Assembly (NCBI GenBank): GCA_900551305.1
Contig: URVK01000108.1
Span: forward strand, 1-6,049
Source of the DNA: an uncultured Collinsella sp.
GTDB lineage: Bacteria > Actinomycetota > Coriobacteriia > Coriobacteriales > Coriobacteriaceae
Reading direction: 5' to 3'
Length of the DNA stretch: 6,049 bases
Part shown: positions 1 through 5,334 of the stretch, piece after piece
How positions within the stretch are numbered: position 1 is the first letter of the stretch
Layout: every line of letters starts with the position of its first letter
Program-made: the position numbers and the translations under genes
Notes under the pieces: generated by a model
Told to the model about the DNA's origin: nothing
The model's database searches: none
The model's input: only the letters and a program-made list of their open reading frames with translations

Positions 1-361
1 CCTTGGCACAGTCCATGGCCGAGCCACCGCCAAAGCCGATAATGGCCTGGCAGGCGCTCTCTCGATACAGGGACGCCGCTTCTTCCACGTTTGAAACCGT
101 GGGGTTTGCACGCGTTTCGGCATAGACCGTAACGCCAATCCCCCTGGATGCGAGCGCCGTCTCGAGCGGTGCCGTGAGCCCCAGACGGGCAATGCCGGGA
201 TCCGTCACGATAAGGACCTTCTGGATCGAGCGCTTTTGAAGCACCGCGGGCACATCCTCGGCATGCTCTAAAATGCGCGGCTCGGTATAGGGCAGGATCG
301 GCAATGCAATGCGAAAAACCGTCTGATATGTTCGGCACCAGGCACGACGGGCTAGATGCAT
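1..361 (-). CDS. Iron-containing alcohol dehydrogenase, N-terminal 120 residues (gene cut by the window edge)
   Basis: Reading the minus strand from the ATG at 361-359 gives an open frame of 120 codons that leaves the window at base 1. A Rossmann-like segment (KVLIVTDPGIARLGL, residues 48-62) is followed by IIGFGGGSAMDCAK (residues 107-120). The latter matches the GGGSxxDxAK nucleotide-binding signature of group III, metal-dependent (Fe) alcohol dehydrogenases. Family members reduce aldehydes or ketones, or oxidise alcohols, with NAD(P)H in the cytoplasm. The metal-binding His/Asp residues lie further C-terminal and are not visible, so substrate and activity cannot be judged. The start is supported by AAGGAG at 375-370 (minus strand), 8 bases before the ATG. 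The gene is divergent from the rubrerythrin gene, with 256 bases between them. Family assignment is fairly secure; the specific enzyme is unknown. Confidence 0.85.
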   Translation of the reverse strand, partial: MHLARRAWCRTYQTVFRIALPILPYTEPRILEHAEDVPAVLQKRSIQKVLIVTDPGIARLGLTAPLETALASRGIGVTVYAETRANPTVSNVEEAASLYRESACQAIIGFGGGSAMDCAK

Positions 362-379
362 AAAGGAAACTCCTTCATT

Positions 380-395
380 TGTTGATAGGTCAACA
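380..395. promoter_or_regulatory. Inverted repeat TGTTGA-N4-TCAACA, candidate operator of the dehydrogenase gene
   Basis: A perfect 6-bp inverted repeat with a 4-base spacer lies immediately upstream of the AAGGAG ribosome binding site of the minus-strand dehydrogenase gene. A possible -10 hexamer for that gene (TACAAT, minus strand, 413-408) lies just upstream, with no convincing -35. A regulator bound here would sit at or just after the transcription start. It does not match the FNR consensus spacing (TTGAT-N4-ATCAA). The binding protein is unknown, and short repeats like this also occur by chance. Confidence 0.35.
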
Positions 396-505
396 TTTGC
401 TCGCCCGATTGTACTCAGCGGCGGTCAAAGACGGCCTGCCAATCGTTAATCAATCAACATCTTCATATCTCAAAATTGTTTTATTAAAAATCATTCCTAA
501 TAGGC

Positions 506-533
506 TTCACATTTGGTTGCATTTATGGATAAT
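506..533 (+). promoter_or_regulatory. Candidate sigma-70-type promoter of the rubrerythrin gene
   Basis: TTCACA (506-511), a 16-base spacer and GATAAT (528-533) resemble a housekeeping promoter, in an AT-rich stretch (about 440-535) that contrasts with the surrounding GC-rich coding DNA. The predicted start near 540 would give a leader of roughly 78 bases. A weaker alternative is TTGTTT (476-481) with TAATAG (498-503). This is pattern matching only. Confidence 0.4.
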
Positions 534-551
534 AGAACTCGTCAAGACGCA

Positions 552-582
552 CGTCCGGAGAGGGCCCTTACGGGACCGGACG
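552..582 (+). promoter_or_regulatory. GC-rich hairpin in the rubrerythrin 5' leader
   Basis: CGTCCGG (552-558) pairs with CCGGACG (576-582), and CCC (565-567) can pair with GGG (572-574) inside it. This would give a stable stem-loop between the proposed transcription start and the ribosome binding site. No U-tract follows, so it is not a terminator; it might stabilise the mRNA 5' end. A second small stem, TCGATC (598-603) with GATCGA (609-614), overlaps the ribosome binding site AAAGGA (605-610). Neither matches a riboswitch class I recognise. Confidence 0.3.
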
Positions 583-617
583 AGCGCGCAATCGCCATCG
601 ATCGAAAGGATCGAATC

Positions 618-1178
618 ATGAAGTTTGTTTGCCCCGTTTGCGGTTATGTGGAAGAGTTCGACGGCGACCAGCTGCCCGAGGATTTTAAGTGCCCCCAGTG
701 CGGCGTTCCCGGTTCTCGTTTCCTGAAGCAGGAGGAGGGCCAGCTCGAGTGGGCCGCCGAGCACGTCGTGGGCGTCGCCAAGATGGAGGGTGTCTCTGAG
801 GACATCGTTGCCGACCTGCGCGCCAACTTTGAGGGCGAGTGCTCCGAGGTCGGTATGTACCTGGCCATGGCTCGCGTCGCTCATCGCGAGGGCTATCCCG
901 AGATCGGCCTGTACTGGGAGAAGGCTGCCCACGAGGAGGCCGAGCACGCCGCCAAGTTCGCTGAGCTCCTGGGCGAGGTCGTGACCGACTCTACCAAGAA
1001 GAACCTCGAGATGCGCGTTGAGGCCGAGAACGGCGCCACCGCCGGCAAGACCGATCTTGCTAAGCGCGCCAAGGCCGCTGGCCTCGATGCCATCCACGAC
1101 ACCGTGCACGAGATGGCTCGTGACGAGGCCCGCCACGGCAAAGCTTTTGCCGGCCTGCTTAAGCGCTACTTTGGCTAA
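618..1178 (+). CDS. Reverse-type rubrerythrin (rubredoxin-diiron NADH peroxidase), 186 aa
   Basis: This cytoplasmic peroxide-scavenging protein of anaerobes has a rubredoxin domain at the N terminus and a four-helix diiron domain after it. That is the reverse of classical rubrerythrin and is typical of the clostridial proteins named NADH peroxidase or reverse rubrerythrin. The rubredoxin iron site is C5-P-V-C8 and C25-P-Q-C28. The diiron domain (about 45-186) shows E74 in ECSE, E107-A-E-H110, E137 in EAEN and E170-A-R-H173, consistent with paired ExxH ligands plus bridging glutamates. Electrons pass from NAD(P)H via a reductase through the rubredoxin iron to the diiron centre, reducing H2O2 to water. 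ATG 618 is chosen because MKFVCPVCG is the usual N terminus and AAAGGA lies at 605-610; the frame is open further upstream, but that part looks non-coding. It is a single-gene unit ended by the terminator at 1213-1243. No residue appears to be missing. Confidence 0.93.
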   Translation: MKFVCPVCGYVEEFDGDQLPEDFKCPQCGVPGSRFLKQEEGQLEWAAEHVVGVAKMEGVSEDIVADLRANFEGECSEVGMYLAMARVAHREGYPEIGLYWEKAAHEEAEHAAKFAELLGEVVTDSTKKNLEMRVEAENGATAGKTDLAKRAKAAGLDAIHDTVHEMARDEARHGKAFAGLLKRYFG

Positions 1179-1212
1179 GCCAACCGCTTGAGACATAACC
1201 TCTAGCTCGATG

Positions 1213-1243
1213 AGGCCCGGACCGTATTGGTCCGGGCCTTTTT
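1213..1243 (+). terminator. Intrinsic terminator after rubrerythrin
   Basis: AGGCCCGGACC (1213-1223) and GGTCCGGGCCT (1229-1239) form a perfect 11-bp stem with a 5-base loop, followed by a T-run (1239-1243). It lies 34 bases after the rubrerythrin stop. The minus-strand side has no T-run, so it should act mainly on plus-strand transcripts. Confidence 0.93.
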
Positions 1244-1309
1244 CGTGCCTCACGAACTTGTTAACGCCCTGAAATAGGACCGTCTTCGGCATCGGCTTCT
1301 CGTCAAAAA

Positions 1310-1432
1310 CTAAGTGAGTAGACTTTTTGGAACTTGCCGAGCAGACCATCCATATCACTTTATAAAGCCGCAGGTAAATGCCTTGTTGCAAAACGACCTA
1401 GTCGCCAAAGTGCCAAAAGTCTACTCACTTAG
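1310..1432. repeat. MITE-like element, copy 1, with 18-bp perfect terminal inverted repeats
   Basis: CTAAGTGAGTAGACTTTT (1310-1327) is the exact reverse complement of 1415-1432. The similarity continues imperfectly inwards to about 36 bases per arm (GGAACTT/GGCACTT, then GCCGAGCAG/GGCGACTAG). The 119-base core (1312-1430) aligns without gaps to copy 2 (2731-2849) with 11 differences, about 91% identity. The outer 17 bases on the left and 18 on the right are identical in both copies. It contains no transposase. Each terminus carries TAA, TGA and TAG in three different frames. The right end supplies the last codons and stop of the minus-strand gene that follows. No clear target-site duplication is visible. 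It is probably a non-autonomous mobile element; an extragenic palindromic repeat of another kind is the alternative. Confidence 0.8.
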
Positions 1433-2548
1433 ATTCGCAGCCGTCCACGATCGAGCCATTTTGTGTCTAACGGGCATCTTTCCGTCAATTACTCCCAATT
1501 TTGTCCAGTCAACGAATAGTTCAGACCGGAGTAATGTCTCAGCCCTTTGCTCATCTGAGCTTTTATCACGATATTCAGCATCGAGCATCCTGCATACGGC
1601 CTTAACGATCGCGCGGAATCTATCCTCATCGGATATCTGTCTGTGTGTCAGGAGAAGTACATCGTAGCCCATGGCCTGAAGGGCTGTCATGCGGTCAGCG
1701 TCACGCAAGCCATCCCCTGCGCGTCCGTGCGAGGCCTTTCCCTGACATTCAATGGCCACCTGTCGCTTGCCATCCGGCGAAGAGAGAAGTAGGTCGATAT
1801 ATACACGGGACTTTCCCACAATCGCTCGAGCACTTGTGCTTAGCGTCACTTCGACATTGAGCTCTATGCCGCAAAACCCTTCGCCCCCCAGGGCTCGCGG
1901 CAGTCCAAGCAACAAATACGCCTCGACCTCAAAAGGCGACGCGGCACCCAATGGAACGAATTGCGATACCGCCATAAATCTATTGCCGTAACGCATCCCG
2001 CAAACATCTGAACAAAAACGGTCAAGGTCTCTGCCCAAAACCAAAGCGTCTCGACGCCATAAATTTGAAGTGATGCCGTCCTCGGACGGGCAGCGCACCC
2101 AACCGAACGTTGTCGAAATCGCGCCCGAATCAATTGCACGCGAAAGCTCCGCCTCAAGCGCCACCGGCAGAGCGCACACCGCAAACAAGCCACACATCTC
2201 CGCCAACACAAAAAGAAGCTGGAGATCCGTCAGATGTCGAGACATGATAAATGCCGTCAGTAGAGGGGACGTGACCAAAAATCCATGCTCCGTTTCCAGC
2301 ACAGATTCCCTGGGGAGTTCACCAAGGAACAGCCGCTGCCTAATGCTGGCAGGGCAAGTCCGTTTGTTTCTCGTCCGAACTAATGTATACAACGGAAAAC
2401 CGAGCGCGACTGCAGCCGTCGGGTTGCGGGCGAGATCATATCGCTGCCGGTCTTCTTCCGGTCGTGGAAGCGGCGGACACAAAGCGCGGACTTGAGGAGG
2501 CAAACGCCAGTACCTAAAAGCCGATATGTCACAAAGTAGATCCTTCAT
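1421..2548 (-). CDS. Uncharacterised protein with PD-(D/E)XK/DUF559-like nuclease domain, 375 aa
   Basis: I do not recognise a named gene. The C-terminal part (about residues 205-325) reads like a Vsr/DUF559-type PD-(D/E)XK fold: VYIDLLL with D252, then VAIECQGKASH with E267, Q269, K271 and H274. RDADRMTALQAMGYDVLLLT (282-301) follows, matching the 'D..R...L...GY.VL..T' helix and strand of such domains. The residues around GFLVTSPLLTAF (89-100), followed by a leucine-rich helix, recall the middle region of AbiEi-like proteins that often precede DUF559 domains. That comparison is inference, and neither activity nor a defence role is shown. No signal peptide or clear membrane segment is seen. 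ATG 2548 is chosen; GTG 2554 is in frame and would add two residues. Neither has a Shine-Dalgarno sequence, and no convincing promoter lies in 2555-2730. The last three codons (Leu-Ser-Glu) and the TAG stop come from repeat copy 1. The gene stands alone between two direct repeat copies, suggesting transfer as a cassette. Confidence 0.7.
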   Translation of the reverse strand: MKDLLCDISAFRYWRLPPQVRALCPPLPRPEEDRQRYDLARNPTAAVALGFPLYTLVRTRNKRTCPASIRQRLFLGELPRESVLETEHGFLVTSPLLTAFIMSRHLTDLQLLFVLAEMCGLFAVCALPVALEAELSRAIDSGAISTTFGWVRCPSEDGITSNLWRRDALVLGRDLDRFCSDVCGMRYGNRFMAVSQFVPLGAASPFEVEAYLLLGLPRALGGEGFCGIELNVEVTLSTSARAIVGKSRVYIDLLLSSPDGKRQVAIECQGKASHGRAGDGLRDADRMTALQAMGYDVLLLTHRQISDEDRFRAIVKAVCRMLDAEYRDKSSDEQRAETLLRSELFVDWTKLGVIDGKMPVRHKMARSWTAANLSE

Positions 2549-2631
2549 AGGCACAGGAAAACACGGATTTCAACCCAGTCGGTCTCGCATTGGCGCGAAC
2601 GCAACAAAAATGGCACCGAACGGACTGCTAA

Positions 2632-2697
2632 GTTTTCAACAGCCCTCCCCAACTGACCAAAAGCTTGCCGAAAGCTGGACGAAGCACTGTTGAAAAC
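2632..2697. repeat. Inverted repeat, 11-bp arms GTTTTCAACAG / CTGTTGAAAAC
   Basis: The arms at 2632-2642 and 2687-2697 are perfect reverse complements separated by 44 bases. A smaller nested repeat lies inside (AGCTT/AAGCT near 2662-2676), and T6 follows at 2702-2707. It occupies most of the gap upstream of the nuclease-like gene. It could be a small palindromic mobile sequence, an operator or a remnant. No second copy is present in the window, so its nature cannot be settled. Otherwise the stretch 2555-2730 holds no gene that I can support. Confidence 0.45.
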
Positions 2698-2730
2698 CCC
2701 ATTTTTTCTCATGCAGAAGCTTTGCGCGGC

Positions 2731-2851
2731 AAGTGAGTAGACTTTTTCGAACTTGCCGCGCAGACCATCCATATTGCTTTATAAAGTCGCAGGTAAATGA
2801 CTTGTTACAAAACTGCCTGGTCGCCAAAGTTCCAAAAGTCTACTCACTTAG
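2731..2851. repeat. MITE-like element, copy 2, with 16-bp perfect terminal inverted repeats
   Basis: AAGTGAGTAGACTTTT (2731-2746) is the exact reverse complement of 2834-2849; the right end continues with AG, as in copy 1. On the left the outermost CT of copy 1 is replaced by GC, so the TAA of the stop cluster is lost on that side only. Orientation is the same as copy 1, starts 1419 bases apart. The 11 differences from copy 1 all lie in the interior. The right end provides the last codons and stop of pdxR. The left flank plus the first bases (2723-2734) form a perfect 12-bp inverted repeat with an internal segment (2751-2762), which copy 1 does not have. Confidence 0.8.
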
Positions 2852-4279
2852 GTTGCAGAGTGCCCCCATTGGCTGCAGTTCCAAGTTATTAAGCACTTCC
2901 GGACCCAGATCGTCATACTGGACAAGAATTTGAGTCGAGTTTTCAGGGACAAATGCACCATCGGCACACCAATAACAGTCACTGATATCGATAAACGGAA
3001 TACCCGAGCGCGTGAGGGCCCGCACAAAAGAGCTTCCACCCGTTCCGCGCTCCGCAACCACAGTGCAGTAAAGGCCCGCGTCCGCATGCTCGATCGAGAC
3101 CTCCCCTGCCGGAAACGCTTTCCGTACAAGCGCCGCCAGGCCATCACGCGCCTCGCGAGCACGAACACGCACGCGGTTCACATGCCGCTCGTAATCACCC
3201 GATTCCAGCAAACGCGCCAAAGCGACCTGGTCAACAGAGCTCACCGACGAGGCGTAAAAACCAAGGTTGCGCCTAAACCGCTCCATCAGCTCATCGGGCA
3301 ACACCATGTACGCTAGACGCAACGCCGATGACAGGCTCTTCGAAAACGTGTTGGTGTAGATAACCGACTGGGCGGCATCGATCGACGCGAGCGCGGGAAT
3401 CGGCTTACCAGCAAGGCGAAACTCACAATCAAAGTCATCTTCGATGAGATACCGGCCCGGCTGCTCGGCGACCCAGCTCAGCAGGGCATAGCGACGCGCA
3501 ATGCTCGTCACAAGGCCGGTCGGATACTGATGGGACGGCATCAGGTGAAGGACATCGGTCCCGCTTTTCTGCAGAGTGCTCAGGTCCACGCCGTCATCAT
3601 CCAACGGGATATGTCGAACTTTGCAGCCCATAGCCTGATAGATGCGCGTCAAGCGCAAATAGCCCGGGTCCTCAACGGCATACACCTTGTCCGCGCCAAG
3701 CAACTGAACCAACATGGTATCGAGCAGCTGGGCGCCCGCGCCGATAACGATGTTATTGGGATCGACATTCATACCCCTCGTCCCACGCAGATGGTGAGCA
3801 ATAGCGCGTCGTAGCCGAGCGGTGCCCTGTGCCGGTGCGGGCGAAAAAATCTCGCACTCGTCTTCGGATGTCAGCGTCGCCCGTAGCGTGCCTTGCCAAA
3901 GCCGCGCCGCCTCCAAAGCGGAAGGAGAAAGCACATCGAATCGCTCGACCTGTCCGTTGACATCATGCGCGCTGGGGTCCACAGAGACGGTATCTCGGTC
4001 GATGTTCCCCGTAGCCGAAGGCAAAACCGGTGCATCCGGAAGCTCACATGCGTAGTAGCCACGCCGCGGCTTTGAGCAAATATAGCCCTCGGCAAGTAAC
4101 TGGCTATATGCATTCTCGATGGTAATGACACTGATTCCCAGATGAGTGGCAAAGGCGCGCTTAGACGGCAAATGCTCCCCCGCCGCAATACGTCCAGCAA
4201 CGATATCATCTCGAATTTGCTGGTAAACATACTCATAAAGCGATGCTTCGCCGCGTTTTTCCAAATTGTAGTCAAGCAT
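2840..4279 (-). CDS. pdxR: PdxR, MocR-family (GntR-aminotransferase fusion) regulator of PLP synthesis, 479 aa
   Basis: The protein has a GntR-type winged helix (about residues 14-80; LPSKRAFATHLGIS at 37-50, then the recognition helix and the RRGYY wing). A linker leads to a fold-type I aminotransferase domain (about 115-470). PLP-site features are DPGY at 204-207, the HQYPTG turn at 250-255, EDDFDCEFR at 280-288 with D282, and the Schiff-base lysine K314 in TFSKSL. Position 283 is Phe where many relatives have Tyr. MocR proteins of this kind bind PLP and activate or repress PLP-synthase genes. Its position divergent to pdxS/pdxT with 145 bases between starts supports PdxR over other MocR members. 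ATG 4279 is preferred, with AGGTGA (4292-4287, minus strand) 7 bases upstream; TTG 4312 is a poorer in-frame alternative. The last three codons (Leu-Ser-Glu) and TAG stop lie in repeat copy 2. The catalytic-type domain nevertheless looks full length. Confidence 0.88.
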   Translation of the reverse strand: MLDYNLEKRGEASLYEYVYQQIRDDIVAGRIAAGEHLPSKRAFATHLGISVITIENAYSQLLAEGYICSKPRRGYYACELPDAPVLPSATGNIDRDTVSVDPSAHDVNGQVERFDVLSPSALEAARLWQGTLRATLTSEDECEIFSPAPAQGTARLRRAIAHHLRGTRGMNVDPNNIVIGAGAQLLDTMLVQLLGADKVYAVEDPGYLRLTRIYQAMGCKVRHIPLDDDGVDLSTLQKSGTDVLHLMPSHQYPTGLVTSIARRYALLSWVAEQPGRYLIEDDFDCEFRLAGKPIPALASIDAAQSVIYTNTFSKSLSSALRLAYMVLPDELMERFRRNLGFYASSVSSVDQVALARLLESGDYERHVNRVRVRAREARDGLAALVRKAFPAGEVSIEHADAGLYCTVVAERGTGGSSFVRALTRSGIPFIDISDCYWCADGAFVPENSTQILVQYDDLGPEVLNNLELQPMGALCNLSE

Positions 4280-4290
4280 GAATTTGTCAC

Positions 4291-4332
4291 CTGACCTTAT
4301 AAAGTCATTCAATCTGGTATTAGTCTGACCTT
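4291..4332. promoter_or_regulatory. Two direct repeats CTGACCTT, candidate PdxR operator
   Basis: CTGACCTT occurs at 4291-4298 and 4325-4332, starts 34 bases apart, in the gap between pdxR and pdxS. The first overlaps the pdxR ribosome binding site and the second abuts the proposed pdxS -35. Direct repeats between divergent genes are a known arrangement for MocR/PdxR operators, so autoregulation of pdxR and control of pdxS from these sites is a reasonable inference. A short inverted repeat, GTTAT (4333-4337) with ATAAC (4345-4349), lies next to the second copy. Confidence 0.5.
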
Positions 4333-4359
4333 GTTATTATCTCGATAACTGAGTATTTC
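4331..4359 (+). promoter_or_regulatory. Candidate pdxST promoter
   Basis: TTGTTA (4331-4336), a 17-base spacer and TATTTC (4354-4359) give a weak housekeeping-type promoter overlapping the candidate PdxR site. A weak promoter needing an activator fits a PdxR-controlled gene. TATTAT (4335-4340) is an alternative -10 without a good -35. The leader would be about 60 bases. Confidence 0.35.
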
Positions 4360-4424
4360 GCCATACCCAGCTCCCCGATAGGATGTTCCGTCAAGCAATG
4401 CACATGCCAACCAAGGGAGCAACC

Positions 4425-5314
4425 ATGGCAGAACAGACCAGCAAGGCCGATCGCGTCAAACTCAATCGCGAGCTCGCGCAGATGCTCAAGGGCGGCGTCA
4501 TCATGGACGTCACCACGCCCGAGCAGGCGCGCATCGCCGAAGAGGCAGGCGCCTGCGCCGTCATGGCACTCGAGCGCATCCCGGCCGACATCCGTGCCGC
4601 AGGCGGCGTCTCGCGCATGAGCGACCCCAAGATGATCAAGGGCATCCAGGAGGCCGTCTCCATCCCCGTTATGGCCAAGTGCCGCATCGGTCACATTGTC
4701 GAGGCGCAGGTCCTGCAGGCCATCGAGATCGATTACATCGATGAGTCCGAGGTTCTCTCCCCCGCCGACGATGTCTACCATATCGACAAGACCCAGTTTG
4801 ACGTGCCGTTTGTCTGCGGTGCCCGCGATCTGGGCGAGGCGCTGCGCCGTGTTGCCGAGGGCGCCACGATGATTCGCACCAAGGGCGAGCCGGGCACGGG
4901 CGACGTCGTCCAGGCTGTGCGCCACATGCGCAAGATCCAAAAGCAGATCCGCGACGTTGTTGCTTTACGCGATGATGAGCTCTTTGAGGCAGCCAAGCAA
5001 CTACGGGTTCCGGTCGAGCTGGTGCGCGAGGTCCATGCCACGGGCAAGCTTCCCGTCGTGAACTTTGCCGCCGGCGGCGTAGCGACCCCGCCGACGCCGC
5101 GCTGATGATGCAGCTGGGCGCCGAGGGCGTCTTTGTCGGCTCGGGCATCTTTAAGAGCGGCGACCCCGCCAAGCGCGCCGCCGCCATCGTCAAGGCCGTG
5201 GCAAACTTCACCGATGCCAAGCTCATCGCCGAGCTTTCGGAAGACCTGGGCGAGGCCATGGTGGGCATCAACGCCAACGAGATCGAGATTATCATGGAGG
5301 AGCGCGGACGCTAG
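4425..5314 (+). pseudogene. pdxS: pdxS, PLP synthase lyase subunit, interrupted by a -1 base frameshift at about 5088-5090
   Basis: PdxS is the (beta/alpha)8-barrel subunit that condenses ribose 5-phosphate, glyceraldehyde 3-phosphate and ammonia into PLP (EC 4.3.3.6). Seen here are D28 in GGVIMDV, lysine K85 in MAKCRIGH and lysine K153 in TKGEPGTG, matching the known active-site Asp and two Schiff-base lysines. ATG 4425 follows AAGGGAG (4413-4419), and [19 protein letters not shown] is a natural N terminus. After [10 protein letters not shown] (213-222) the frame runs into P-T-P-R and a TGA at 5103-5105. The expected [19 protein letters not shown] continues in the -1 frame from 5090 to the TAG at 5312-5314. 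The bases read ACCCCGCCGAC where ACCCCGGCCGAC is expected. Inserting one base gives 296 residues, very close to the usual length of about 294. The truncated 226-residue product would lack the last barrel strand and part of the phosphate site. ATG 5105 overlaps the TGA but has no Shine-Dalgarno. Sequencing error, true mutation or recoding cannot be separated here. Confidence 0.9.
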
Positions 5315-5334
5315 TCCAGCAGAAAGGATCGCAC

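Noticed and set aside
380..395. FNR/CRP-type site in front of the dehydrogenase gene
   Set aside because: The half-sites TTGA and TCAA are 4 bases apart instead of the 6 needed for the FNR consensus, so only a generic inverted repeat is reported.
379..621. 80-codon plus-strand frame in the divergent control region
   Set aside because: It overlaps the promoter region and the rubrerythrin start, with no ribosome binding site and no recognisable protein features.
1213..1243. Bidirectional use of the rubrerythrin terminator for the minus-strand nuclease-like gene
   Set aside because: On the minus strand the stem is followed by CATCGAGC, not a T-run, so intrinsic termination in that direction is unlikely.
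507..1391. 294-codon minus-strand open frame opposite rubrerythrin
   Set aside because: It is antisense to a clearly conserved gene, crosses its terminator and part of repeat copy 1, and has low-complexity Gly/Leu/Ala composition expected from the reverse of GC-rich codons.
2544..2573. Promoter TTGAAA-18-TATGAA on the minus strand before the nuclease-like gene
   Set aside because: The -10 overlaps the ATG itself, so transcription would begin inside the gene; it fits only if the true start is further downstream, for which there is no evidence.
1310..2851. CRISPR-like array from the repeated unit
   Set aside because: There are only two copies 1.4 kb apart with a gene between them, and the unit is itself a 119-bp inverted-repeat element; there are no short regular spacers.
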